This document shows positions 18,670-31,900 of a DNA stretch of 36,809 bases, piece after piece (positions within the stretch are counted from its first letter, which is position 1; each line of letters begins with the position of its first letter). Both the position numbers and the translations under genes were made by a program. The notes beneath the pieces were generated by a model that searched no databases, was not told the origin of the DNA, and saw nothing but the letters and a program-made list of their open reading frames with translations. The stretch comes from Bolinopsis microptera (Eukaryota > Ctenophora > Tentaculata > Lobata > Bolinopsidae), in the NCBI RefSeq assembly GCF_026151205.1, contig NW_026971824.1, positions 1 through 36,809 on the forward strand. The letters are read 5' to 3'.

Positions 18670-19500
18670 AAAGTTTATCGAACGCACTTTGATTAGAGAT
18701 CGTCTTAAGGGCTATTTTTTGATGGACATATTGCTTCATTGGTTCCGTCCAAAAAGTCAAATCGAGAAATAATGCCAATAAGGTTTAAAATTCAACACAC
18801 ATAATGCAGTCAACATTCAGTGATGCTCAGCAAGTTCTCCGGTTGGGTATTTTCAACCTTGTGACAATGGAGATACGTGGAGTAGAGAAGGACCGATGAC
18901 GATGACGAAGAGATAAGAAGAGACAACGAGATAAGAAGAGATAAGGAGAAATAGACGTAGCTGAGGGATGCACGATAGGAAGGGAGATCTGAGATTATCT
19001 ATATGTGGAAATTGATCGAAGTGTTTACTCTTTTTTTAACCTTTTTAACCTTTTTATCCTTTTCACTATTGTGCATTTATATTTATATTTACAATTTTAT
19101 TACGCATCCAACATATTGCGTTTTAAGTCTTTCTAAAAGCGAATCATTTCCTCAAAGTGAATTATTATTTCAATCAATAGAGCTGGTTTATACCCTTGAG
19201 TTGATTAAGCAGAGATGACTATTAGTAGTAGTACTATTGATGCTGAGAAGAACGAGCAAGTGTGCCTGTAGCAATCGCTGGAGCTGGTGAGGAGTCGGAA
19301 AAAATAAAAGCAGAACGCAGGTTCATTGATGTAAAATGTTAATAACTGCCATCCCATATATAATAGTATAATATTCAGAACTCAGAATGTAATGATTTTC
19401 AAAGTCGACTATTGTGCACTCTTTCTTTATCTTAGTTAGTTAGTTGCAAGATAATAGTAATTAGGTAAGTACGAGAGGTGTCAAACGCCAAATTATTTAC
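18670..19500. other. Downstream region of the transporter, no gene
   Basis: 3' flank with a purine-rich repeat of GAGATAAGAAGA type at 18909-18948. An AATAAA lies near 19304, rather far for a polyadenylation signal. The open frame at 19003-19218 has a hydrophobic start but no family resemblance, and it is AT-driven. Sequence quality still looks normal here. Confidence 0.5.
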
Positions 19501-22135
19501 TGAAACCATACCAAATTAAGGGTGGTGGTAAAACATTTTTGAAATATTGGTCTTTTACCTACTCGGGGGGGGACTCCTGCCGGTTTTAGGGGAAACATAT
19601 TTTCGAAATTTTCATTTTTTCAGCTCCCGCGGACCAAATTTCCCCCAACTGTTTTTTACTGGAATTTTTCCTTGAAGACCATCTTTACTTTAGGTTTATA
19701 ATAGGGGGGTGATTGTGGGGCCCACGATTGGGGAGGTAATCAAAAAAGGTGTTATTCCCAAAGGAAAGCTTTTCAAGATCATAAAAAAATTAGGTAACTT
19801 TTTTCAGTTTTACGTTTTACCCCTATTTCACAATCCGCTATAAAAGTTCTTTGGGGGGATGTTGGTGATGGGAACATTGTTCTCCCATCCTTTCCCTCCA
19901 ATTTTCCGATGACTATTCCTTTCGGGCATTGGTCTCCAATTCCGCATTAATAAAGCTAAAAAGTAAATAAGAAGGCAAAATTCAAGAATACCGTATTGGG
20001 GATTTATAGTAACCCCAACGAAGCAGCAACTTTGGGGCCCCGGGAGGCTTCCCAGTTTTTCCGCGGGGGATAACCGAGTTTTTTTTTGCAAGAGGGGTTT
20101 CTGCCTTTTTTTCATTAAACACACAACCATTGGCAGGGGGCTTATAAAAATGGTATTTAAAACCCGGGCGGACGCGAAGGGGCAAGAAATTATAACGCGC
20201 CTTTCCGCCTCAGGTTAGGGGAATGTTAAATAAACATGTTAATAAACCCCGCCCCCCACGCAAAGGGTTATTATAAACAGATCATCCCCGGGCGCTAAAG
20301 CGGGATGGATTCTGGTTAAATACAACAAACGGAAGTGCGGCACAAAGAGACGCACGTGTGTTTGTTGTTTAAATTATGTATTCCCGGGGAAAATTTAGCT
20401 TCCAGCTGGTGGGGAATTACATTTTTTACATTTTAAGCCCCTGAGGCGTGAAAACGTTTGTTTTTATTGGGATTTATTTTTTTAAAATTTATTCTCCGGC
20501 GATTTCGACCAAGGGGGATTTTTTACTTTAGAAGGGTAGAGTGGATTAAAAATAGTTTTTACTTTCGGTTATTTAAAAAAAAGCGGTTAAGGACAGGAAT
20601 TATCTATAGTCTTCCATTCTTAAAGGTTTCAAAATTCCCAAAACAGGAAAACAGGGAAAAAGGCCAACTCTAAAAATGTCTAGGTTGGTGTCGGTTGAAA
20701 CCAGGGGATTTGATGGTCAAAAAAGTCATTGAGGTTTTCACGAGGCAAAATTCTGGGATGGGGACTGAAGGCCAAGGTAAAATTTTAATATTTTTGTTTA
20801 GTGCCCAGTTGTTGACTCTAACTGGTACTTGGTGTCCGGGAAACACGATTGGAACATGGGGCCAGGTTCATCAATTGAATTGGTTCAAAACCGATCCTTG
20901 TATCGGAAACAATATTTAATTTTTTAGGGGGCCCAACGGTGGAACAATGGGTTAAGGCTGGGCTAGGTCGCCAAACTTTCTTCCCACGCCCACGCGTTGG
21001 GGAGGAAATTTCCAAGAATTAGCTGCTGTTGGGCACAACGTTCCCAGGAATTTTTGCGTGTTTAAAAAGGAAAAGTGGGGACGGGGGTTTAACGATGTTT
21101 TCATATATCACGTGGTGCGCTTTTCGTTGTTTCACGTGGTTTTAGGGGGGACTCGGGGGGCGTATTTGGCCTATTGGGTGGGCAACGTGGTTACCCGGCA
21201 TGTTGGGGGGGGGGGGGGGGGGACGCGCCCACCGTGGATCGGGCCGCGTCTAATAAACTGTTTTCTACTATTATCGAGTTTTCTAAACTCTGGGCAGTAT
21301 TTTTTTTCATTTGGGTTTATTGTTAAGGTTCGGGAGGATTTGAAGGTTTGAAATTGTATTGAAAAAATAACATCCAGTTTCGACTAAATAAAGGGCGGGG
21401 GGGTGGGGCCGGGTTTTATACATATTTTCCGGGGACGGGATTTAGATTTTAATTTTCACCCTTGAAGATGTTTTTTTATCTAAAAACAGGGGCGGGGCCC
21501 CGGGGCTGAGTTGAATAAAATTATGATGCCCCCCGCGTCGTAAAATCCCGGGGATGGATAATTTTATATTTAGTAATAACTTATTAAGGGGTTTAATTGT
21601 GTTTATTCTGGCCGTAAAAAAACGCTAACCTTGGCTAATGTTGGTCCACAAGTGATGTTAACGTTTTAGTTTTTAAACTTTGTAGAAGGCAATTTGTGGG
21701 GGCTGATTTAACTCTATATCAGCTACAGAGGCATTTCAAATCTTGGTTTTGCCTTTCGGTTTGGGGACCCGACCGCCGATATTTATTTTCCATCTTATGT
21801 CCATCATTTTTTTTATACTGCAGGTTTTAAATTATGGGTCATTCCCTTGGGAGCGATAAAATTTTTTTCTCGATCTTGGAAAATTTTGTTTTTTTCATTT
21901 ATTTAGTGATCTTATCCTACGTTTCTTTGTAAACGGAAAATTTCGTGGTTTGTTTTGGATTCAAATATGAAAATTTCACATCGTGTGGAAAAAAAAACTA
22001 TTTTTATAATATTGTTAATAAAAACTAAAAAAAATATTTCATTTTTTTCTATTTTTTCCGCATAGGATTTTTTCCATGATGGGGGCAATTTCGCATTTAC
22101 CATTCCATTTTCCTTCCATTGTGGCCTTTGTTTAC
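19501..22135. other. Low-quality sequence, no supportable gene
   Basis: From about 19.5 kb homopolymers lengthen abruptly, including an 18-base G run at 21205-21222, and no frame stays open with protein-like composition. The listed open frames are short, overlap on both strands and are rich in Gly, Phe and Lys from G, T and A runs. Confidence 0.7.
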
Positions 22136-22160
22136 GTTTTTTTTTTTTTTTTTTTTTTTT
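22136..22160. repeat. Poly(T) tract, about 25 bases
   Basis: Longest T run in the window; its length is unreliable given the homopolymer errors around it. It could be the tail of a minus-strand retroposon, but no element body was recognised. Confidence 0.6.
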
Positions 22161-25100
22161 AAAATTTTTTTATTTTTTATTTTTATTAAATGAGGGGAAA
22201 CCTGCCATAACCCCCAGGGGCACCAGGGGGAAGGAATACCCCCCACGGCAAGCGGGGGCTAATAGTGTTACCCTCCGGTCTGTGTTGTACCGGGAAGGAA
22301 GCTGAAGTTAAAATACGATTCATGACTTCGGGCTTTCCAGGCCAAAGAAGGGGGGAAATCTGAGCGGAACCAAAAGGGATCAGGAGGGAGGTGTCCCATT
22401 TTCAGCTTTTCTTTCCGGTGGCTGGATGGCCACTTTTGGGGGGTTTCAAACCATGGGCGCCCGTAAGCAAAAATAAAATATAACAAAAATAAAATACACC
22501 CCTACGCAACCACAAATATTTTTTATTTCTTATAGGATTAAAAACGTTCGATATAAAGGTCGGTGGATTATCTAGATGTAAACCTAATTAAATTGCCCAC
22601 ATTAAGGGGGGTGGAGAGAAAAAAAGGGGAGAGATACTTACTGTGTTTTAACAATTGTGGGGTACTCTATATTCAATACTTTAGTAGTGGAGGGGGATAA
22701 AAAAACTCCCACTGGCTAACAACTTGTGAAAATAAAAGGGTAAAAAGGTAACGGCACGGGCTGTAAATTTGTTCGGGGAGGGGAAAAATAATTAGGGACA
22801 AGGGGGGGTGGTGGTATTAGTGTAATCCCAGAATTTGGGATAAATTGGGTCATCCCAAGGGTATAACGTCTTTAGGACCACCGTATAAATATTTTTCCGG
22901 TTTTTTCACCTAATAAAGTACAAGCTTAATGATGTTTAAAAGTGGATTATCTTCCGCTTTTCCAGAATAGGGGGTTCCCTTGTTCTGGAAACTCCTTTTC
23001 CCAATTAAACCCAATAAATCGCAAAATTCCCGATTTTATTGAAGTTACAAAACCCACTTTTTATCTTTCGTTGATTATTTAACAGGGCAAATCCAAAATA
23101 GTGGGGCGGGTTATGGGTCGTACATTTTTATTTGCGTTCTATAATTTTTCGATTATAAAATTAAAACAGGATTTTTTACTCCCCCTGTTAGGGAAAAAGG
23201 AGGGGCTTGTGGGCTGGACAGTTGCAAAATTAAAATATGTAGAGGGGAGCTAGGTTTCGAGGAGTTTGTTGATTACCCATTATAAACGGGGGAGCAAAGT
23301 TTGGGGAGGGGGGGACCTTTCTTTTTTCCCATTCTCATTATTTATTACTCTTTTTCATGTTACCCCGGAACAAGTTTTACTAAAATCCGGTTGAAGGGGA
23401 GCTTTATAAAATTGGTTTACTGATAAGTTTGGAAGTTATTTGAGGAAAGGAAGTTTAAAAAAATATCGTAAAAAATAACTAAATCCAATTCAATTATCCG
23501 TTAAGGGAGGAGGTTAGGCACTCCTGTTTTTTCTCATTGGGAGGGAAAGGGGTGATTTAGGGCTGGGGGATTCCTAGACGGCTTTTAGGACACATGGTAT
23601 CTCTATTGGTTTTTTCTTTACCTTTTTTGATAGTTGAGAGGGGGGAGTTTGATGTTACTCTGAGTTGGGGGGGGGGGTAAATTCCCTACCCTCCCCAAAA
23701 GGCGAATTGGAAAGTTGGGGTTTATCGGATTTAAAATGTTTTAAAATGTTACTTGTATTAAACGTATTCAGGTTATTTTATTAAAATTTCGAACGGTATT
23801 TCCAATTTTTATAACTCGCATATTTGAGGTCGAAGGAGGATTATTATACTTGGTTTGGCCCCCAAAACTTTCTCAGAAAGATTTGGCTTGAAAAAAAAAA
23901 CTTAAAGAGGTTACTTCCTCTATGAAACTCGAAAAATTTCAGAAAGATAAAAGATAGGATATATTGCTAAAATCAAATGAAGAAAATTTATCGGGTTTTC
24001 CCAGAGCTTGGAGCCAAAAATGTGTTAACCGTTATTACGGGTTCGCTTCCCAAACACAGTGGTTTGACTGTACTCTTTTACTTGGGGACTTGTTGAAGAT
24101 AATAATTAGGGACTTCCAATAACAGGCCCTTTTAATGGCGAAGGTTTGGTAAAGGTTAAAGCCAGTATTATTTAATGTTGAGGACCAGTTTTTCTCTATT
24201 AACCACCCCAGTTGGTATTATTAGGGGTGTTACAAAAATAGTGTGATTGTATGATAATATTTTTTCCAGGGCATGGTTGGACATTAGGGGATCGGATTAA
24301 ACTTTTTTCCTTATAAAAAGTTGGGGGAACTTTTTAAAAAAAAAACCTATAAATAAAAAAATCGTTAGTTTTATAGAATAAGGGGGGTGGAGAAACCTAG
24401 GAACCCCCCACATTACACGGAGGGGGGAGTTGGGGAAAGTAAAACATTATCACGTTTCTAATCTTATTCCCCTTTTACAAAAAACCCCAACAATGAAGTG
24501 AAAAATTTCATAGGGTGTATATTTTTAACTGATTTTGGTGTTGTTCAGGGGAGTTTCTAGTTGGTATTTTTGATAAAAGGTAAGTGGAACCTGGGAAAAG
24601 AATTTAAAAGAGATTTTAATAAATTGTACAACTTTTCCTATTCAGGGAGTTAAGTCTCATCTTACCTCCAGGGTGTTGATAAGCGGACTGGCGGTTTACT
24701 AAAGTTTTTTACTTGGGGTTGGTAGTTTTTTCCATCTTTTGCAGAGGATTTCAAGCCTCCCACTAAGACCATTGTTGTTCGTGCTTGACTTCCTAATGCT
24801 GTAAAACCTCGTTTTAGCTAACCATGGGTTCTTTCCCGTTTTATTGTTACTGGTTAAGGGTATTTCGAAGGACTTAGTTTTGTTTGTGGTCTCTTGCTCC
24901 TAAAGGTAAGCACTTAGTTTACTGGTGTTGGGGGCTTTACAGCTGAGTTGCTTGGGGACCCGGGAACCAGGTTTGAGCTCTAGGTTAAAAACTGCATCTA
25001 CCGCCAAGGCCGGGGGGGGGATTCCAGGTTACAGGCATTTCACATCCGTGGTTCTTTGCAGAAACAAGGGGGGGCGGACTTTGCAATGGGTAGGTTTTAT

Positions 25101-26199
25101 GGGTTCGATTTACCATTATGCTGAGGCCTTTAATTTATTAAGGGGTTTTTATTTACTGGTACGATTTATTACTAAGGTTTTTTTTTTAACCCTGGGGACC
25201 CCCACTAGGGAGGGAAATAGAATTGGGGGAAAAAGGGGGGGCTCCCTGATGGGGGAACGCCACGGGAAAAAAGTAATGGTTTGAAACTGGGGGCTGGCAT
25301 AAGGTTTTTGCTCCGTTTAATACGTTAGCGTTACATCTTTGTACCAAGGTGAAAAATGGCCCAACTCTCCACCCAATTTGATTTAAAATACATTTTTCCA
25401 AAACCCCCCCCAATCATGGTTCGGGATTTTGAAATTTGGATTCAAAAAGTTACAAGGTATTTTTTAATTTTTCGTGTTTTGTTTACCACAAAAAAATTTT
25501 ACGCTTGAATTGGGCAGTTAACTGGCTGCCCACTGGGCCCAAATTTTTTTTGCCACCAAATTTCCTAATTTCCCCGCACTTTTCTACGGGACTAAAATAT
25601 GTTTTTGTACGGCAATTTTTAACTAAAAATGGTTTATATTTACTTTTTGCGAGAAATAAATTCAAAAAAAATTATGTAATTGCGCGTAGTTTAGTTTTAA
25701 AAAATGTTTTATTATGAAACGGAAGAAGGAGGATGTTTAATTGTAAAACCATGAAAAAAAAGGTAGGGGGGAACGTAGTTTTCTTTTTTATCTTGAGGAG
25801 GGAAGGACTGACCGTTGGTCCATCTAAGACACACCTCTCATTGGGCCCCCGGGAAAGGCGTGAGGAAGGTGTGTAGCAATATTTTTTAATTTCTTAAATT
25901 TCTTAACCCTTTTTTTTTTTTGTTCCTTTAAAGGCTTGGAAGGAATTTAGGATTGGTTATTTTTAATGTAAGATGCTAATATTAAAAAGCCTTTAAGGGG
26001 ACGAGAGTGTTTTGGATTTTTTTTCCTTTTCCCAATACCCTTAAAGGTTCCCATGTCCCACTTGTTGAAGGGGGGAATAAACATTTTGTTTACCAAAAAA
26101 ATTCGTTGAGAAGGGAGTCTTTCGGAGAATTTTTGGTCATTTTGTTGGGAAAAAGACGTAGAACTGGGGTCTTCAATTGCTTATTTAAATTAATTTAAA
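22161..26199. other. Low-quality sequence, no supportable gene
   Basis: Same character as 19501-22135. No domain, tRNA or transposon end could be recognised. Confidence 0.6.
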
Positions 26200-26600
26200 A
26201 ATAATTCCCCGGGCAAGGGCTCCAGGCGGGGGGGGGAAAACCCTTTCTCCCGCAGCCGCCCCAGCAAAAACCCCTATACCGGCAAGCTCAGGCAAACCCC
26301 TTCTTCCGCATCTTTCCAGCAAATAAATACCCTTTCCTCCCCGCAGGCTCCAGCTAAACCCTTTCCCCTCACCGCAGCTCCAGGGGGGGCATAAAACCCC
26401 TTTCTTCCGCTGGCCTCCAGCAAATAACCCCCTTTCCTCCCGCAAGCCTCCCAAAAAAAGGAAAAAAATCCCTTCCTCCCGGGGCAGCTCCAGGGCAAAA
26501 CCCTCCTCCCGGCTGGGGCTTCCAAAGGGGCGGAACCCTCCTCCAGCCAATGCTCCAGTGGGCGGGGGGGACCCCTTCTCCCGGCCATAGCACCAAAATT
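26200..26600 (-). repeat. Degenerate minisatellite, about 30-37 bp per unit
   Basis: Roughly a dozen imperfect repeats of a unit resembling CTCCAGCAAA followed by ACCCTTTCCTCCCGCAG. All minus-strand frames stay open because the repeat lacks stop codons, giving Gly-rich spurious proteins. Unit spacing varies, mostly through homopolymer indels, so the true array is probably more regular. Confidence 0.65.
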
Positions 26601-27469
26601 TTACACCCCACCTCCTCCAGCAGGCTCGTCGGGTGGGGGGGACACGAGTGAGGGGAAACTTAATTCAAGCATTGGACGGGGAAGGGCTTTTGGTTGAATA
26701 ACAGGACAGTACTCCAAAAACTTTGACCATTCCAACGGGGAAATCTTCTTTTTTTCAACAGTTCCCTGGAGAAGAAAAAGCGTGGGCATCGTCGATCGCA
26801 ACTTTCTACAGGGAAAAAAGGTGCAGTGCAGAGGGCCGCACTCGTGGGGGGGAACCAGGTGGGGACAATTCCCTTGAGGAGCTCGTTTTCCTGGGCCAGC
26901 TAAGTAAAAGGTAACGCTCAAAATTCCGTATACCCAGCGGCAAAATAGGATTATCTGCAAAAACAGCAAAAAACATAGACGGGACCTGGGACAAACGCCT
27001 TTATTTTTGGGCTCAAGGGGAAACGCCCCTGGAAAGCCTTAAAACCTTCGATATTAAGGAGTATTTTGTTTTTTAATTCTATATTTGGTAACCCAGTTTA
27101 ATTTCCAGGTATTTTCAACTTTTTTTTATCATCGTTATTTTATTGTTACAAACCCAAAGTTATTTTTTTTCATTATTTCAATTTAAACATTTCAAATTTA
27201 CTAATTTTTCCGAAACTTTTAAATATAACCCTGGGGCAGGTCCAAAGTATTCCCAAAATGGGTATTTCAAAAATTCTTGTGTTGGGTGTAATTGGGATCC
27301 TTTACCCCCTTTTTAATGCGCAATTGGAAATCCCGGGCCCGTATATTTACATATTCTTTAAACATTTGGTTGCAATTAAATTGTAGTTCCTTAAAGGAGA
27401 TTTGGTTGTCTTAAATGTTTTGTTTTAAAAAATGAAATTTGTTTGTTTTTTTTATTTTGTTGCCTTTAA
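26601..27469. other. Low-quality sequence, no supportable gene
   Basis: Nothing recognisable. Open frames on both strands at 26601-26994 overlap each other and continue the stop-poor, C-rich composition of the adjacent array. Confidence 0.5.
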
Positions 27470-27890
27470 ACTTTTGAGGGTTTTTGTTGTCTTAATGGGT
27501 TGTCATAATGTTGGTCTTATTTGTTGTTCTTAATGTTGGTTCTTTAATGGTTGTCTTAATTATTTTTATTTCATATTTTTGTTGGTTTCTTATCCGGGTT
27601 TGTTTCGTTGTTTCTTTATTGTTGTCTTATTGTTGTTCTTTTGGTTTTGGCATTAACATTGTTTAGTTTCTTAATGTTTGATCTTAAATTGTTTGCTTTA
27701 ATTGGTTTTGTCCTCAAAAAATGTTGCCTTAATGTTGTCTTATCGGGTTTTTGTTGTCTTTTATTGGGTCGGGTTTTGTTGCGTTAAAAACGTTGTCTTA
27801 TTTGTTGTCTTAAAGTTGTTCCTTAATTGTTGAGTCGTATTTTGTTTGGTTCTTATTGTTTGGTCTTTAATGTTGTTTCTTAATGTCCCA
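27470..27890 (+). repeat. Degenerate TTGTTGTCTTAA-type tandem repeat
   Basis: About 30 imperfect repeats of a unit near 12 bp, TTGTTGTCTTAA with variants such as TTGTTCTTAATG. Many deviations are added or lost T or G bases, consistent with base-calling error over a real simple repeat. Confidence 0.75.
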
Positions 27891-27984
27891 TCGGTGGTTC
27901 TTCAAAGGCTTTTGCCCGGATTTTCCTTATTTTATTTAATTTTATAAAAGTTAAGGTGTTATTTGGTATTTTAATTTATTGTGG

Positions 27985-28920
27985 GACTAGGGGGGGGAGG
28001 GAGGGGCGCGGTATTTCATTAAATTTAAAAAGGGAAGGGTTTCGTGATCTAAAAGATTCTGCAAATAAGCAAGGACATGGAAAACCACATTAAGGAGGGG
28101 AGGGAAATAGGGGAAGAAGTAAGGTAAAGGTTAAAATTGAGAAAATAGGACAGGGGGGAAATCGCGGAGGGGAACTAAAAGGGGGGGGGACAGAAAAATT
28201 TGGTGGCGTGGAAGGAACTTTGGGAAAAAGCTTGCAAACGGACGGAGTTTTTACGTGGTGGGGGGGGGGGTAACACGTGGGCAATATTGGAGGGGGGCGT
28301 GGGAGGGGGGACAGGCACGGGGGGGGGCCCCCCCACAGGCTAAGGAGAGGATGGATTTACAGGGAAGGTAAATAGAAGGCCCTGGAGAAGAAATGAGGAG
28401 AAAGATGGGGAGTAAGAGGGAAGGAGAATAGAAGGCAGCGGGCGGGTTAAGGGGAATTTACCCCCTTGAATGAAAAACCACGAATGTTTTGGAACGCTTG
28501 GGGGGAGGGAGGGAGGGGGAACTGTTTTTTAGAAACCTTTCCCTGAGGGCGGGGGTTTAGGGAATATTTTGGCTCATGCTGGCCCAAATTAAGGGGGAGG
28601 GTGGGGGACCTTGGTAGATATGATTTTCATTGACTTTTAACTTGGGGGATCCAAAAGGGCCCAAAGGAGACGTTGGGGGTGGGAACTCTAAGGTTGTTCC
28701 CAAGGAAGAAAAGAGGGGATTTGAAAGCGGTTTTGATGAGGGGATAGACACCGGAGGTTTGCTTGGTGCGGGAGGGTTCATCCGAAGGGTGGGCGGAGTT
28801 GCCAGGAGGGAAAGGGGGGGAACTGTATGGAGATGAAGGCAAAAGGTTGGGGAGGGGAAAAAAACCCTTTCTTTCGGGGGGGACTTTGGCAGTGGTGGGG
28901 GTCCCCAACTTTGAGATGGT
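27985..28920 (+). repeat. Purine (G)-rich low-complexity tract
   Basis: Dominated by G and A with runs of 6-11 G. Open frames on both strands arise from lack of stop codons in this composition. Real G-richness is likely, but the run lengths are not reliable. Confidence 0.6.
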
Positions 28921-31900
28921 AGAGGGCTGGCCTATGTGTAGAAACCTCGGGCCCCCCTATTCTTTTTGTCGCCTTTCCAGGTTAATTTAAAAAACTGATG
29001 GCATGGGAGTTTGGGGACACTTACCAACTTTCAATACCCTGAGTTTTTTCCTTAAAACCGTTGGAGGGGGACCGGAGTGGGACGGGACTCTTCCTAGGAG
29101 CGAATGAAGGGGGCTTTCAGTAAAAGGAAGTTGCAGTGATTAAAGGGCTCCCATCAAATAACCTGTGGAAAAAGGGCGCCGGCCCCATAATTCCTCCGGG
29201 GTGGCAAACCGTACGAATAAGGGGCAAAAATAAACCCAATCACGGGAGGGGCCCCCCGAACCGGGTGGTTTTCCCCTGGATGGCGAAAATTTCTTCATAT
29301 TTTTTCAGTTGGGCCAACGGGGGATCAGGTACGGACGATAAAAACCGAAGGCTGATTACGTCCAATTAAATTAATCGGACCCTCTTGAGTTTAAAAAACG
29401 GTAAAAATAACAGAACCTGGGGGAAGACTTATTCCGAGATTGACGGGGGGGGACCTGAGGGGGGGGACTTTGTTCTTTCCCCCACTTTTTAACTTCCAGT
29501 TCCATTAATTTGCCAACCTTCGAAGGTTGGTCCACTCGGCCTTTCCGATCGTTCCTAACCCACTTTTGAACCTCTGGGAATCTCTTCAACTTTCTATACT
29601 CTGTTCCAGCCCTTATCCCTAAAGATGATCGCCTGATTCTGCCTCGTTTGCGGACTGAAGATGATCCAGGGGAACTTTCATCCCTCGGGGCCCAGGCGAT
29701 TCAGGACCTTTTCATTCTCCGGGACTTGTTTGAGGAAAAGTCGGACATCTTTTTAAGCTGCGGTTGGCCGATATTGGCAGGATTAGAGAAACCAAACTGC
29801 TTCTTACTGTGTACCCCCACCCTTCCCTACTCCATTTCTAAGGGTCGGGTTAGGCTTCGGTCGGTTTACTTATATTTTATTTTTTTTTTTTACGTTTCTA
29901 TGATTTTAACCTTGATTAAACTGACTTCCTGGGGATGGACCAGGATGGGTCTTTTCTGCTGGGGTTTCTTTTCATATACTTGTCCCATTAAATGCGGCTT
30001 TACATTACAAAAAAAACTGCTAAAAACTGCTATATTTGCAAAGGTTCTCTGGGTGGGGGGGGGGGGGGACTATGATTTGAAAAGTTGGGAGTCGTTTACA
30101 ATTTACTAAAAAGTGTGCAGTGCCACCAAGGTAAAATTTTGACAGTTTTCTTGGGGGACCACATGAAACTTTACTTACTTGTTACTTGTACGGATTAGGG
30201 TTCTCCTCAAATCTTCGAGTGGCCTGCACCATTGTGGGGATAAATACTCCGGTTTGTGGGGGTGGACGTTCATTTTCTCCCTCCCAAAGTTGTTTTTGCG
30301 GTCCCCACTTAAAAAAGGGGGGTCCATCCTCGGCCTTCGCGCTTTCTAGGTCTATGGTTCAGTGTTTTCCCTGTAAAATCGATGCAGCAATCTTTCCAGC
30401 AAATCAACAATTTCCTCCAGTTTTCCCTTTCTTGGGGGGGACGGGGCACCCCAGGAATCTTTCTTTTTTCCCATGGGCAGGGGGGGTTCCGGTTTAAGCA
30501 GGTTTACTTAGGAAGGGCTAGTGGTCTGGCATTTTATGGTGACATGGCCAAAAAAAAACCAACGCAGGGGGCGGGTTTTTGCTTCCCTTTGTAAGGGTCT
30601 CTTACTGGTATGTAATCTTTAGCAACTCTCCAGCAAACTTTTTCAGGTTGTTTTTTCTTTAAAAAAACCCCGATCGAGGGCCCATTCTTAATCCTAAAGT
30701 TTTTCTTCCTTCAAGCAACGCTGATGGGAAAAAAACAACCTCAAAGCGATGTAGCTGGGGGCTTTTTTTTTTGGGTGTGTTTCCAAAAAACCTTCCTCTT
30801 TACCCATATAACAATATTGTCAAAATACCGCTGCCTTATAAAATCCTGATTTTGTATAAAGACTGAGGATGGTTTGCGGTTTTTTCCATTACATTAATTT
30901 ACTCAGGGTTGATTGAAGGCTCCGGAAGCCTTTCTTGATATCTAAAGCTGGGGGTGCAGCTTCACCGGTTTCGATTAGTAAACCGTTTTCGGCTGGGGGA
31001 AAAAATAGTTGTTTACCTAAAGTTTTACGTAAAGTCTTTTCACTAACTTTGGCTTTGCACTGGCCGGATGGTCTTCAACCCCAGTGGTGGATGTTCACTT
31101 GTGGGCCTTTTTCCGGTTTGTATTGGCCGTTTGAGAGGTTTAGGCTTTACCAAATGACCCATAGCCTTCAGTCTTTTTTACCATTGATTCCCTAAGTAAT
31201 CCTCCCTGGGGGCACATACAAACAACAACAAGGGTCCGTTTGTTTCTTGAAAGGACCTTTTTCCTCGCTGTTATCAGTTTACAGGCCCATGTCTTGCTGC
31301 ATATATCTGTATTCTTAAAAAAAACCCAACCAGTTTTGTTATCTTTCAAAACAGAAGCGGGGGGACTGTATAGAACTTTCTTTGGAAAGAAAAACCCCGG
31401 CTCCAGTTGGGGCACAACCACTTGGTGGCTTTTCTGTTCTCTTCAGCAAGCCCACATGGAGTCAGGTGGACATTTAAAAAAAGGTGGGGGGGGGGACCCC
31501 CTGCAATGTCTCCTTGGCCCCCCAACTTGCCTGACACCTTACTTCCCAAAGCCATTCTGGTTAGTTCACCCATTGTTGTCTAACTGCACTAACAAGTTCC
31601 ATTAAAGATTGCCTGTATTATTTCGTAAATGTATTTACATGGTGGGCCAGGGCCATAAGGGACTGATAAATAAAAGCTTTCAAAATTATAATTCCTTTGG
31701 TCGATGGGAAAAATCAAAACGGCTTGCCTTGAAGGTCCAACAAAAATTTAAATTACCAGGGGGGATTATATTTTTTTTCAATGGCAGTGAGTATATGATA
31801 GTGGCGGGGAGTTTTTGTGGAATAAATTCTTTGATCAATTGCATTTGGGGGGAAATCTGTTTCTTTTCATAAACCCACCACTTGATTGTCTCGTTAGCAG

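Noticed and set aside
26185-26969. Overlapping minus-strand frames of 80-122 codons rich in Gly and Pro
   Set aside because: They follow from the stop-free composition of the C-rich minisatellite and adjoining C-rich sequence; all frames on one strand are open at once in the array.
28090-28990. Frames of 64-93 codons on both strands in the G-rich tract
   Set aside because: Composition artefact in low-quality sequence; no domain.
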